Assembly (NCBI RefSeq): GCF_000317515.1
Contig: NC_019738.1
Location: forward strand, 409,501-473,500
Origin: Allocoleopsis franciscana PCC 7113
GTDB taxonomy: Bacteria; Cyanobacteriota; Cyanobacteriia; Cyanobacteriales; Coleofasciculaceae
Length of the DNA: 64,000 bases
Direction: 5' to 3'
The notes under the pieces are model-generated. The model did not search any database. It was not told the origin of the DNA and was given only the letters and a program-made list of their open reading frames with translations. Of this stretch, positions 28,629 to 37,406 are shown one piece after another. Both the position numbers and the translations under genes were made by a program. Position 1 is the stretch's first letter, and every line of letters starts with the position of its first letter.

Positions 28629-28673
28629 TGAAGTGGGTGCTGTCAGATGAAGGGGGGTGAAGTGGCCTGAAGT
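28629..28673. promoter_or_regulatory. Triple 10-bp direct repeat, copy 2, with an extra half-site
   Basis: TGAAGG (28648), TGAAGT (28658) and TGAAGT (28668) repeat every 10 bp; a further TGAAGT lies at 28629. The triple begins about 150 bp upstream of the PAS-LuxR start, nearly the same distance as copy 1 (25738-25763). GGCCTGAAGT occurs twice (28625 and 28664). It is a candidate operator shared by the two divergent modules. Confidence 0.6.
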
Positions 28674-28841
28674 AGAGAGAGTTTTTTATTCTTATCAGAG
28701 TTTTGAAAAGATTCGTATCGCCTATTAGTAGCGAGAGTAACAAAATAGATGAGGCAATCTATCCTCTAGGTTACTTAATGCTTAGAACACTGAATTTCGT
28801 AGTAACATTTTAGGAACCCAAAGCGCAGCAACCTGGATGAT

Positions 28842-29852
28842 ATGGGGCCAGAAGATATCAATGAGTGTTTCCCGATTGAACAACAACAAAAATACATCTC
28901 CAGGATTTGCGAACAGATTACCCTAACGGCGCGTCAGGCTAGATGTTATCTCCGATTGTGGGCTTATCTTATAGTCAAGCAGCGAAAGCTGGGAGAACAC
29001 CTGAAATTTCCACTTACAGAATTGCCACTACCCGATGGTTTTGTCTCTTGTACTCTTCAGGAAGCCGCTACACTTTTCTATTGTGACCAAGATCAGGGAA
29101 GCGATCGCGCGGCGGGAATGATGCTGGATAAGCTGCGTGATCGCGGACTTATCCAGAAAAAATTTGATGGCAATAGTCTTTGTATTCAAATCCTCTATCA
29201 GCTCAAGCCACCGCCATCTCCTCAACCTGTAGAGGTGGATGCTTTCCACCACAGCGATGCTGTCTTCGTGGCAGAAGTTCTATCTAACCTCTATAGCTGG
29301 CTAAACAGCGACACCGCTGCTGTTAAACTCAAGATTGTTAATGTCCTGCGCCGTTGGGTCAAGGAATACCCCAAAGGTATGCGGGTATTGCGTCGTTGTG
29401 ATAACTCCAAGCCTGTAGGATTTTACCTTTTGTATCCTACCGCTGAAGATTGTGAGAAAAATTTCTTTCTCCCTCCCAGCAAAACCCTGCATTTAGGTTC
29501 TAATGCTGAGATCGATCCACTGCAAATCGCTATCCCTCCCGATCCAGATTGCTGTAGTGTCTTTGTACGGAGTTGGAAAATCGATACTCCCTATCAGACT
29601 ACAGAGAATGTGTGTAGATTCTTGAAGGATACGCAAGAAACCTTAAGACAAATGCAGGTGGACTTTCCCAACCTATGCGATTTATATGTGATGATTCTCC
29701 ATCCCGTCTACAGCTATGAGAGCTTAGCAATGGCGTTGGGGTTTGAAAGAATCGGCTCAGATTCACTATCACCAAGTTACTGGATGTACAAACCCGTCAA
29801 CCCGTTTTTGGACTTAGACATGGAAAAAGTTCTCTCCCAGCTTGATTTTTAG
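28842..29852 (+). CDS. Unknown protein, winged-helix-like N-terminus and GNAT-like C-terminus, paralogue 2
   Basis: A 336-residue paralogue of the protein at 26025. Shared landmarks are the N-terminal CFPIEQQQKYIS, LTARQARCYLRLWAYLIVKQ, GSDRAAGMMLDKLRDRGLI, GMRVLRRCDNSKPVGFYLLYP, VRSWKIDTPYQT, MQVDFPNLCDLY and a C-terminal ALGFERIG...YWMYKPVNPFLDLDM. The last block strongly resembles the end of a GNAT domain. The catalytic activity and acceptor are unknown. It has its own PAS-LuxR partner on the other strand. Confidence 0.8.
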   Translation: MGPEDINECFPIEQQQKYISRICEQITLTARQARCYLRLWAYLIVKQRKLGEHLKFPLTELPLPDGFVSCTLQEAATLFYCDQDQGSDRAAGMMLDKLRDRGLIQKKFDGNSLCIQILYQLKPPPSPQPVEVDAFHHSDAVFVAEVLSNLYSWLNSDTAAVKLKIVNVLRRWVKEYPKGMRVLRRCDNSKPVGFYLLYPTAEDCEKNFFLPPSKTLHLGSNAEIDPLQIAIPPDPDCCSVFVRSWKIDTPYQTTENVCRFLKDTQETLRQMQVDFPNLCDLYVMILHPVYSYESLAMALGFERIGSDSLSPSYWMYKPVNPFLDLDMEKVLSQLDF

Positions 29853-30095
29853 ACCCTTCATCCAGATGTGGAAGCCAAAGGCGATACCCATCTCATCGCT
29901 ACATGATTGGGTTGAAGCTGACAGGCATTCAGTTGTGCATGACTCTATTTGGGAAACTAGGCGTGGGATGGGCACCTTGCCTGTCCACCCAGTTAAATTT
30001 AAAAACTTTAAAGCTGACAAGCCTTTCAGGAAAAGGGTTACAGACGATTTTTGATATCAAATTTAATAAAAATGAGAGTAATTACTCAAAATAGC
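29853..30095. other. Intergenic region upstream of psbA
   Basis: Non-coding. It contains a GGGATGGGCACCTTGCC-type short repeat (about 29967-29983) and AT-rich DNA leading into the psbA promoter. I recognise no gene. Confidence 0.4.
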
Positions 30096-30124
30096 TTTAC
30101 AAAACGCAACAGATGGGTTAAGTT
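30096..30124 (+). promoter_or_regulatory. Putative psbA promoter
   Basis: TTTACA (30096-30101), a 17-bp spacer and TAAGTT (30119-30124) form a sigma-70-type promoter about 60 bp upstream of psbA. TTTACA is the usual -35 box of cyanobacterial psbA genes. The -10 box is a weaker match. Confidence 0.5.
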
Positions 30125-30187
30125 AAGTATGGGCGAACACAAAAGCGCCCGCTGAACCTTGAAAAATTATTAAGCCATCATAAAAAC

Positions 30188-31270
30188 ATGACAACCACAT
30201 TACAGCGTCGCGAATCTGCGAACGTGTGGGAACGGTTTTGCGAGTGGGTCACTAGCACCAACAACCGCCTCTATGTAGGCTGGTTCGGTGTCCTGATGAT
30301 TCCTACCCTGCTAACTGCCACTACCTGCTTTATCATCGCCTTCATCGCTGCTCCTCCTGTGGACATCGATGGTATCCGTGAGCCTGTTGCTGGCTCTCTG
30401 CTGTTTGGTAACAACATCATCAGTGGAGCCGTTGTTCCTTCTTCTAACGCCATCGGCTTGCACTTCTACCCAATTTGGGAAGCAGCTAGCTTAGACGAGT
30501 GGCTTTACAACGGTGGCCCTTACCAGTTGGTAATTTTCCACTTCCTCATCGGCGTCTTCTGCTACATGGGACGTGAGTGGGAACTCAGCTACCGCTTAGG
30601 GATGCGCCCTTGGATTGCTGTTGCTTACAGCGCTCCTGTGGCGGCTGCAACCGCTGTATTCCTGATTTACCCCATCGGACAAGGTTCTTTCTCTGATGGT
30701 ATGCCCCTGGGCATCTCTGGAACCTTCAACTTCATGTTCGTGTTCCAAGCTGAGCACAACATCCTGATGCACCCCTTCCACCAACTCGGTGTGGCTGGTG
30801 TGTTCGGCGGTTCCTTGTTCTCTGCAATGCACGGAAGTCTCGTTACCAGCTCTCTGGTTCGTGAGACAACCGAAACCGAATCTCAAAACTACGGTTACAA
30901 GTTCGGTCAAGAAGAAGAAACCTACAACATCGTTGCTGCTCACGGTTACTTCGGTCGGTTGATTTTCCAATATGCTTCTTTCAACAACAGCCGTAGCTTG
31001 CACTTCTTCCTCGCTGCTTGGCCTGTAGTTGGCATTTGGTTCACCGCTTTGGGCATCAGCACCATGGCGTTCAACCTGAATGGATTCAACTTCAACCAGT
31101 CCATCATCGACTCTCAAGGTCGCGTGATTGGTACCTGGGCTGATGTACTCAACCGCGCTAACTTGGGATTTGAAGTAATGCACGAGCGTAACGCTCACAA
31201 CTTCCCCCTCGACTTGGCGGCGGGTGAAGCGGCTCCTGTGGCTCTAACCGCTCCTGTCATCAATGGCTAA
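30188..31270 (+). CDS. psbA: Photosystem II reaction centre protein D1
   Basis: D1 core protein of photosystem II, 360 residues, five membrane helices. Functional residues are in register: Y161, D170, H190, H198, S264, H332, E333, H337, D342, and the processing site after A344. Residue 130 is Glu (YMGRE), as in the high-light/stress isoforms (D1:2, PsbA2/PsbA3 type), not the low-light Gln form. Codon use is strongly biased towards C-ending codons, typical of a highly expressed gene. It is monocistronic, with its own terminator. Confidence 0.99.
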   Translation: MTTTLQRRESANVWERFCEWVTSTNNRLYVGWFGVLMIPTLLTATTCFIIAFIAAPPVDIDGIREPVAGSLLFGNNIISGAVVPSSNAIGLHFYPIWEAASLDEWLYNGGPYQLVIFHFLIGVFCYMGREWELSYRLGMRPWIAVAYSAPVAAATAVFLIYPIGQGSFSDGMPLGISGTFNFMFVFQAEHNILMHPFHQLGVAGVFGGSLFSAMHGSLVTSSLVRETTETESQNYGYKFGQEEETYNIVAAHGYFGRLIFQYASFNNSRSLHFFLAAWPVVGIWFTALGISTMAFNLNGFNFNQSIIDSQGRVIGTWADVLNRANLGFEVMHERNAHNFPLDLAAGEAAPVALTAPVING

Positions 31271-31288
31271 TTCTTAAGAACTTAGCTT

Positions 31289-31325
31289 AAAAAAAGCGCT
31301 CTCCGCAAGGGGGGCGCTTTTTTGT
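31289..31325 (+). terminator. psbA intrinsic terminator
   Basis: AAAAAAGCGC and GCGCTTTTTT pair around a CT-to-GG loop, ending in a T-run, just after the psbA stop codon. Confidence 0.88.
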
Positions 31326-31497
31326 TTGTCTGTCTTCGATAAACTCTCTAAATCAGCTATATCTACTAAGTTTGACTGCAACATTGAAACCACTAAGAAA
31401 GAGTTCACAAAATACTTACCTCAGATTTCTGAAGAATTAAGGACGACCGATTCAACAATCCCTCAAAAAGTGATTTCTTCTGTATGAAGAACAAGTA

Positions 31498-31538
31498 AGC
31501 GATCGCATGAGCTTGGGCGGTACTCTTATGCGATCGCT
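31498..31538. repeat. Inverted repeat made of two HIP1 sites
   Basis: AGCGATCGCAT (31498-31508) and ATGCGATCGCT (31528-31538) form a perfect 11-bp stem with a 19-nt loop, 40 bp upstream of aroC. Both arms contain the HIP1 octamer. It may be chance pairing of HIP1 sites or an element in the aroC leader. Confidence 0.5.
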
Positions 31539-31578
31539 GTTAAAATCTTAAGACTCAGGTCTTTTTAATTCAGCCACT

Positions 31579-32673
31579 ATGGGCAACACGTTTGGGCATC
31601 TGTTTCGCATTACAACGTTTGGGGAATCGCACGGGGGAGGCGTTGGCGTCGTGATTGATGGATGTCCACCTCGACTCGAAATTTCTGCCGAAGAAATTCA
31701 AGTCGAACTCGATCGCAGGCGTCCGGGACAAAGCAAAATCACCACACCTCGCAAAGAAGCAGACACTTGCGAGATTATTTCCGGGGTGTTTGAGGGCAAA
31801 ACCCTGGGAACGCCGATCGCGATTATGGTGCGAAATAAAGACACTCGTTCTCAAGATTACGACGAGATGCAACAGACCTATCGCCCGTCTCATGCCGATG
31901 CCACCTATGATGCCAAATATGGGATTCGCAATTGGCAAGGGGGTGGACGTTCTTCGGCACGGGAAACCATTGGACGAGTTGCCGCCGGTGCGATCGCTAA
32001 AAAAATTCTTAAGTTAGTCGCTGACGTAGAAATTATCGGTTACGTTAAGCGGATTCAAGATTTAGAAGGCGTTGTTGACCCCAACACCGTAACTCTAGAA
32101 CAAGTCGAAAGCAATATCGCTCGCTGTCCTGATGCAGAATGTGCAGAACGAATGGTCGAACGGATTGAGCAAATTGGACGGAGTGGAGACTCCTTGGGTG
32201 GTGTGGTTGAATGCGTCGCCCGAAATATGCCTAAAGGGCTAGGAGAACCGGTATTTGATAAGCTAGAAGCAGATTTAGCAAAGGGTGTAATGTCCCTACC
32301 CGCCAGTAAAGGATTTGAAATTGGCTCTGGCTTTGCCGGAACGCTCCTGACTGGTAGTGAACACAACGACGAATTTTATCTCGACGAAACTGGCGCAGTG
32401 CGTACCGTAACCAACCGCTCTGGCGGTATTCAGGGGGGGATTAGTAACGGTGAAGCGATTGTTTTGCGAGTGGCGTTTAAACCCACTGCTACCATACGAA
32501 AAGAACAGCGCACTGTAACCAGCGCAGGTTCAGAAACAATACTAGCCGCTAAAGGCCGTCACGACCCTTGCGTCTTACCCAGAGCAGTGCCTATGGTAGA
32601 AGCAATGGTCGCTTTAGTATTGTGCGATCATCTACTGCGTCATCAGGGTCAATGCCGTACTTTAATGCCTTAG
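31579..32673 (+). CDS. aroC: Chorismate synthase
   Basis: Converts 5-enolpyruvylshikimate 3-phosphate to chorismate, the last shared step to aromatic amino acids, folate and quinones; it needs reduced FMN. The 364-residue protein shows [70 protein letters not shown] and [11 protein letters not shown]. The ATG start and length are standard. The preceding 300 bp contains a possible coding relic (about 31330-31484) and the HIP1 inverted repeat. Confidence 0.98.
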   Translation: MGNTFGHLFRITTFGESHGGGVGVVIDGCPPRLEISAEEIQVELDRRRPGQSKITTPRKEADTCEIISGVFEGKTLGTPIAIMVRNKDTRSQDYDEMQQTYRPSHADATYDAKYGIRNWQGGGRSSARETIGRVAAGAIAKKILKLVADVEIIGYVKRIQDLEGVVDPNTVTLEQVESNIARCPDAECAERMVERIEQIGRSGDSLGGVVECVARNMPKGLGEPVFDKLEADLAKGVMSLPASKGFEIGSGFAGTLLTGSEHNDEFYLDETGAVRTVTNRSGGIQGGISNGEAIVLRVAFKPTATIRKEQRTVTSAGSETILAAKGRHDPCVLPRAVPMVEAMVALVLCDHLLRHQGQCRTLMP

Positions 32674-32685
32674 TTTAGTTTACCA

Positions 32686-33534
32686 ATGGAAATTAGTCCT
32701 TCCTCTGAGTTTGTTGTCCAATTTTGGGGAGTCCGAGGCAGTGTCCCCTCTCCCGGAAAAGATACTGTTCGTTATGGTGGCAATACCTCTTGTGTAGAAA
32801 TGCACGTTGGTGGAAAGCGCCTAATTTTTGATGGCGGCACGGGGTTGCGGATGTTAGGGAAAAGTTTAGAACCTTTGCAGCCGATTGAAGCCTATTGGTT
32901 TTTTACTCATTATCACTGGGATCACATCCAAGGCGTGCCGTTCTTCATCCCAGCCTTTGCGGAGGGCAATACGTTACATATTCATGGCTCTGCACCAGAA
33001 GGCGCAACCATGCAAGAGCATTTCTGCGATCGCGTTTTGCATATCAATTCCCCCGTACCCTTTAAAGAAATCCAGGCGGACTTAAAGTACTATGACCTCG
33101 TCTGTGGTGAAACCATGATGCTCGATGATATCACCATTGAAACCGGTCGTCTCAACCATCCCAATGGGGCGATGGGCTATCGGGTTTCATGGCAAGGGCA
33201 TTCGGCGTTCTACTGCACCGATACCGAACATTTCCCCGATCGCCCTGATGAAAATGTCCTGCGTCTGGGTCGTGATGCCGACTTGATTATTTATGATGCC
33301 ATGTATACGGACGAGGAATACCACAACCAAAAGACACCGAAGGTGGGTTGGGGACACTCTACATGGCAGGAAGGTGTGAAAGCTGCAAAGGAAACCGGTG
33401 CTAAGCGGTTAGCCATCTTTCACCATGAGCCAAATCACTCCGATGATTTCCTCGATACCGTAGAGGTGGAAGTAAAAGATACCTTTGACGGCGGGTTTCT
33501 CGCACGGGAAGGAATGATTGTTTCCTTAACGTGA
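32686..33534 (+). CDS. Metallo-beta-lactamase-fold hydrolase
   Basis: A 282-residue hydrolase with the metal motif THYHWDHIQG (H75, H77, D79, H80) and the strand FWGVRGSVPSPG near the N-terminus. Later ligand regions are TDTEHFPD, DLIIYDAMYTDEE and FHHEPNHSDD. The family resembles RNase Z/PhnP-like phosphodiesterases often annotated only as MBL-fold hydrolases; the substrate is unknown. It starts 12 bp after aroC and is probably cotranscribed. Confidence 0.9.
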   Translation: MEISPSSEFVVQFWGVRGSVPSPGKDTVRYGGNTSCVEMHVGGKRLIFDGGTGLRMLGKSLEPLQPIEAYWFFTHYHWDHIQGVPFFIPAFAEGNTLHIHGSAPEGATMQEHFCDRVLHINSPVPFKEIQADLKYYDLVCGETMMLDDITIETGRLNHPNGAMGYRVSWQGHSAFYCTDTEHFPDRPDENVLRLGRDADLIIYDAMYTDEEYHNQKTPKVGWGHSTWQEGVKAAKETGAKRLAIFHHEPNHSDDFLDTVEVEVKDTFDGGFLAREGMIVSLT

Positions 33535-33691
33535 TCAATAGGTTGAAGGTTAGACATGTTCGGTCTAATTGGAGAGGCTGACTAGGGTGCATGGACTAGC
33601 ATAATTGGCTAAAAAAGAATTGAGTATGGAGCATTAGCAACCAAGAGTCCAAGAGTTGGGAATCAATACTCAAATCGCATAGGCATCTACG

Positions 33692-35005
33692 ATGAGACTC
33701 ACTTTGATTAAGTTCCGTAAATGGCTTGTCCTTTTGGCACTCGCGATTCTAGTCTTGGTGGGAGTTATTGTTTACCATCAGCCCTCTGTCCTCAATCTAT
33801 CAGCGACGCACCTAAGCGATACGCGAATCAGCACGATACCCACGAAACCCATTGGGCGATCGCTGTTTGGGATGCATATCGCGGATTCTGATAAAATTCC
33901 TTGGCCTGCTGTGCCAATCGCAACTTGGAGATTGTGGGATGCCGCAACTCATCATGGCTTGGCTTTTTGGGCGCATTTGGAGCGACAAAAAGGTGAATGG
34001 GATTTCAGAACCCTAGATTACTGTGTAGAACTCGCTCAGCGTCATGGAGTTGAACTCGTCTACACCCTAGGCATAACCCCCAAATGGGCTGCCGCACGCC
34101 CAGACGACTCCTCTCCTTATGGGGATGGTCCCACTGCCTCTGAACCGAAAAACATGGACGACTGGCGCAACTATGTCCGCACTGTTGCCACTCGTTATCA
34201 AGGTAAAATCCGCTACTACGAAATTTGGAATGAACCCAATCTCAAACATTTTTTTAGTGGTACGGTTGACGAGATGGTCGCCTTAGCCCGTGAGGCTTAC
34301 ACGATTCTCAAGCAAGTCGATCCATCCATTACAGTCGTGTCGCCCTCGTTGTATGCCGATTGGGGTGGGTTCAAGTGGTTTGACGAATATTTTGCTAAGG
34401 GAGGGAACAAATACGCTGATGTGATTGGAGCACACTTTTACATTGGCAAGGAAAAAACCCCTGAAGACAGCCTATCCCTAATTCGAGAAGTGCAAGATGT
34501 CATGGCTAAGCACGGACTTGCTCAAAAGCCGTTATGGAACACTGAAACTGGGTATGGCAATAAAGGCGAAAATGTTTTCTATTCGGCGGAAGATAGTATG
34601 GCTTATGTCGCCCGAACTTACCTCGTGAATTGGGCTTCAGGAATGGAGCGTTTTTACTGGTATGCCTGGGATAACCGTAATGTGGTGACGATGTTGATGG
34701 TGGAGGAGGATAAGAAAACCCTAACCCCTGCCGCTAAGGCTTATGCCGAAATTCAAACATGGTTAATTGGTTCACGGATGAAACGCTGCGAACCCGATCA
34801 AAAGAATACATGGATGTGTGAGTTTACGAGTGAGGAGGGTAAACCCTTCTGGATTGTCTGGAATCCCAAGCAGGAACAAAACTTAGCGATACCTGAAAAT
34901 ACTGGTGTGCGGCAAGTCCACCATTTAGATGGGACAAAAACCGCCCTACCCAATCATCGAAGATTAAAGGTAGGACGATTACCTGTATTGCTGAGCCAAC
35001 GTTGA
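33692..35005 (+). CDS. Clan GH-A glycoside hydrolase (cellulase/GH39-like), membrane-anchored
   Basis: A 437-residue protein with a single N-terminal hydrophobic helix (about residues 10-28), so it is exported or anchored. The TIM-barrel part carries the acid/base E181 in WNEPN and the probable nucleophile E285 in NTETGYG, the spacing expected of clan GH-A. Other signals are YTLGITPKWAAARP and ADVIGAHFYIG. The substrate is not predictable; polysaccharide remodelling at the cell surface is plausible. It converges with the SufU-like gene 25 bp away. Confidence 0.85.
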   Translation: MRLTLIKFRKWLVLLALAILVLVGVIVYHQPSVLNLSATHLSDTRISTIPTKPIGRSLFGMHIADSDKIPWPAVPIATWRLWDAATHHGLAFWAHLERQKGEWDFRTLDYCVELAQRHGVELVYTLGITPKWAAARPDDSSPYGDGPTASEPKNMDDWRNYVRTVATRYQGKIRYYEIWNEPNLKHFFSGTVDEMVALAREAYTILKQVDPSITVVSPSLYADWGGFKWFDEYFAKGGNKYADVIGAHFYIGKEKTPEDSLSLIREVQDVMAKHGLAQKPLWNTETGYGNKGENVFYSAEDSMAYVARTYLVNWASGMERFYWYAWDNRNVVTMLMVEEDKKTLTPAAKAYAEIQTWLIGSRMKRCEPDQKNTWMCEFTSEEGKPFWIVWNPKQEQNLAIPENTGVRQVHHLDGTKTALPNHRRLKVGRLPVLLSQR

Positions 35006-35030
35006 AAGTGTTTCTGAAAAAAGTTGAGGT

Positions 35031-35501
35031 TTATTGCTCACTTTCCACAGTAGAAGTATGGACTTGGGATGATTCCAGTGCTGCTTTTAGAGTATGCCAA
35101 CATAGTGTCGCACACTTAATACGTATAGGAAACTGGGAGATACCTTGCAAGACATTTAATTTACGCACATCAAGAGGAAACTCTGCTTTTCCTTGCATCA
35201 TGTTACGGAATTGTTGCACCATCTCTAAAGCTTCTTGGATGCTTTTGCCCTGCACCGCATCCGCCATCAAATCCGCTGAGGCGATCGCGATCGCACACCC
35301 TTCTCCTTCAAATTTGACATCTTCAATTCTGTCGCCTGTCTGATTTAGTTTTACAGTTAGTTCAATTGTGTCACCACACATCGGATTATGACCTCGATGA
35401 TACCCATGCACCGGGTCTGTTTTGCCTTGATGTCGAGGTTTCTTTGAGTGTTCGAGAATAACTTGTTGGTACAAACTGCGCTGATGGATTGAAGAAGTCA
35501 T
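35031..35501 (-). CDS. SufU/NifU N-terminal type Fe-S cluster scaffold
   Basis: A 156-residue scaffold-type protein of the IscU/SufU/NifU-N fold. The cluster or zinc ligands are in place: C42 and D44 (MCGD), C69 (GEGCAIA) and C130 (KCATLC, also C134). The N-terminal LYQQVILEHSKKPRHQG is diagnostic. It belongs to the SUF or a related assembly route, and may supply clusters to the Fe-S and molybdenum enzymes nearby; that link is inference. It lies 58 bp downstream of the MocA-like gene on the same strand. Confidence 0.9.
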   Translation of the reverse strand: MTSSIHQRSLYQQVILEHSKKPRHQGKTDPVHGYHRGHNPMCGDTIELTVKLNQTGDRIEDVKFEGEGCAIAIASADLMADAVQGKSIQEALEMVQQFRNMMQGKAEFPLDVRKLNVLQGISQFPIRIKCATLCWHTLKAALESSQVHTSTVESEQ

Positions 35502-35559
35502 AATAATTCAGAATCCAAAATCAAGACGATATTCCCGACTTTTTTAAGAAGTCGGGGAT

Positions 35560-36156
35560 TTAAATAAACTGTAATTGCTCATAATCATTTGGTGTATCAA
35601 TATCAATTGCACCACCAGGAAAAGGAATACTATAAACTTCATGAATGTGTCTTTTAATCAATTGTTTTGCCCCTTCATTACTCTTGAGAGTCATGAGTTC
35701 TGAAAACATAGTACGGCTGAATAAAGCGGGTACACCGAATGTTTCTGAATACTCGGACGCAATAATCGGTTTCCGTGTTAAATGGTATGCTTCAACAAGT
35801 TGATTGAGCGTTTGGGACAAAACAAAGGGCTGATCGCAAAGTGCGATCGCAACGGCATCTAAGTTTTGATTCACAGCAAGTAGCGCTTCGAGTCCAACCC
35901 GTATCGAAGCACTCATCCCCTCCTCCCAGTCTTGATTTTCTACGATTTGTACGGGGAACTGGCTAATTTCAGGCTTAATTCGTTCCACATTTGCCCCAAG
36001 AACGACAGCAATAGGTTGACAGAGGGAGGCGACTGCAACTTCTATGATGTGGTGAACAAAACTACATCCTCGATAGGTTAACAATTGCTTTGGAGTACCC
36101 ATGCGAGTAGATGCTCCTGCTGCTAAAATCATCAGACCAACAGTGCGAGAATTCAT
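35560..36156 (-). CDS. MocA/MobA-like molybdenum cofactor nucleotidyltransferase
   Basis: A 198-residue nucleotidyltransferase. The NTP-binding signature is LAAGASTRMGTPKQLL. IALCDQPFV and a C-terminal IDIDTPNDYEQL match the molybdopterin cytidylyltransferase (MocA) group rather than MobA. It would attach CMP to molybdopterin to make the MCD cofactor used by xanthine dehydrogenase-family enzymes. It lies 8 bp downstream of the XdhC-like gene, so they form one operon, in support of the PaoABC-type enzyme at 43730-47567. Confidence 0.9.
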   Translation of the reverse strand: MNSRTVGLMILAAGASTRMGTPKQLLTYRGCSFVHHIIEVAVASLCQPIAVVLGANVERIKPEISQFPVQIVENQDWEEGMSASIRVGLEALLAVNQNLDAVAIALCDQPFVLSQTLNQLVEAYHLTRKPIIASEYSETFGVPALFSRTMFSELMTLKSNEGAKQLIKRHIHEVYSIPFPGGAIDIDTPNDYEQLQFI

Positions 36157-36164
36157 ACTATCCC

Positions 36165-37406
36165 TTAGTCATGAATGGGGCCTAATTTATTTTTGAGTGA
36201 CCCTCCTGAGTGATTGGTAAGAACGGCTTTAATTTCAGCCACTATTGATAGAGCAATTTCTTCCGGCGTATCCGCACCAATGTTAAGTCCAACGGGACTG
36301 TATAAGCGTTGTAATTGATTTTCAGTTGGAATAATTTCCTGTTCTTGCAAGTCTTGAAGTAGCTTTTCGGTGCGGCTTTTGGGGCCGAGAATACCTAAAT
36401 ATCGCACAGGAGAAGGCAAAAGGATTTTTAATATTTCAAGGTCGTGAAGGTAATTATGAGTCATGACTACAGCCATTGTGCGGTTGTTGATGTGAATGCA
36501 ATTACCTATACTCTCTGGACGGGAAAGAATGACTTCATCTGCACTTGAAAACCGCTCTCGTGTAGTCTCAACTTTTCGGCTATCAACTAGGGTTATATAC
36601 CATCCCAATTCTTGCGCCAAGTGTACCAATGGTACGGCATCGTGACCAGCTCCAAAAATCATCAGCGGCACTGGCGGCTGGATGACTTCGATAAAAACCT
36701 CGGCTTTACCCGTCGGTAAGGGATAGGATTTTACCGTTGAACGACTCTCATCAAGCACTTTCCAGGCATCATCGCGGATTTGAGCCACTAAATCGGCATC
36801 TTCGATGTTACTCATGAGTGTCCCATCTGGATACACCATTAAACGGGTTGCAACTTCTGCCTTAACTTGCCCCTCAACGTGAAACACCGTTGCCAGAATT
36901 CCTGCTTGCCGTTGGTGGAGGCACTCAGCCAAAAACGCCAGATGGTTTACCCCCCTCAGTCCCCCCTTACTAAGGGGGGAAGGCAATTTTGAGTCAGAGT
37001 TCCCCTCTTGATAAGCCGGAGCTTTAGTAAGGATGAGGAGGTTAGGGGGGTGGTGCAAGATAGGAGTTAACGGACTCTCTTCTTCTACTCGCTCGATAAG
37101 AATCTGAACAATGCCATTGCAGCCCAGTCCAAGTCCCCAGATAATGTCATCATCGGACATAGTATCGTACTGCACAACGATGGGTTTGCCCGAATCCATG
37201 ACAACTTGAGCCTGCTCAAACACATCACCCTCTAAACAACCGCCACTAAGGGAACCCACCATCTGTCCTTGTGATGTCATCAACATTCGCGCACCGGGGC
37301 GTCGATAAGTAGAACCTTGGGCTTTGACAAGGGTAGCGAGGGCTATACTTTGACCATAATTCTTATTTTGCTCAAATATTTTGAGGATGTTTTGTAACTC
37401 TTTCAT
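36165..37406 (-). CDS. XdhC/CoxI family molybdenum-enzyme maturation protein
   Basis: Chaperone that binds MCD/sulfurated cofactor and inserts it into xanthine dehydrogenase-type enzymes. The N-terminal XdhC/CoxI domain includes ATLVKAQGSTYRRPGARMLM, GSLSGGCLEGDVF and WGLGLGCNG. The C-terminal Rossmann domain includes MIFGAGHDAVPLVHLAQELGW and YLGILGPKSR. Between them, residues about 116-155 (36942-37061) are an insertion that includes LPSPLSKGGLRGV, encoded by a GC-rich dispersed palindrome. I chose the ATG at 37406; an upstream TTG at 37424 is possible. Confidence 0.9.
   Translation of the reverse strand: MKELQNILKIFEQNKNYGQSIALATLVKAQGSTYRRPGARMLMTSQGQMVGSLSGGCLEGDVFEQAQVVMDSGKPIVVQYDTMSDDDIIWGLGLGCNGIVQILIERVEEESPLTPILHHPPNLLILTKAPAYQEGNSDSKLPSPLSKGGLRGVNHLAFLAECLHQRQAGILATVFHVEGQVKAEVATRLMVYPDGTLMSNIEDADLVAQIRDDAWKVLDESRSTVKSYPLPTGKAEVFIEVIQPPVPLMIFGAGHDAVPLVHLAQELGWYITLVDSRKVETTRERFSSADEVILSRPESIGNCIHINNRTMAVVMTHNYLHDLEILKILLPSPVRYLGILGPKSRTEKLLQDLQEQEIIPTENQLQRLYSPVGLNIGADTPEEIALSIVAEIKAVLTNHSGGSLKNKLGPIHD
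36942..37061. repeat. Dispersed repeat inserted in frame in the xdhC-like gene
   Basis: CCCCCCTTACTAAGGGGGG (about 36961-36979) and flanking pyrimidine/purine-rich DNA lie within the gene. A related copy is at 54334-54377 (GCCCCCCTTGGTAAGGGGGG). The segment is a multiple of three and has no stop codon, so the protein is lengthened by about 40 residues between its two domains. Confidence 0.65.

Noticed and set aside
28531-28743. Reverse-strand frame of 70 codons upstream of PAS-LuxR paralogue 2
   Set aside because: It covers the phased operator-like repeats and has non-protein-like composition.
24927-29852. Idea that the LuxR/GNAT-like pairs are an acyl-homoserine-lactone quorum-sensing system
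   Set aside because: The regulators carry PAS-like domains, not the autoinducer-binding domain. The partner proteins lack the conserved residues of LuxI synthases, as far as I can see.
30596-31198. A 200-codon reverse-strand frame inside psbA
   Set aside because: It is antisense to a highly conserved, codon-biased gene; the openness follows from the C-ending codon bias of psbA.
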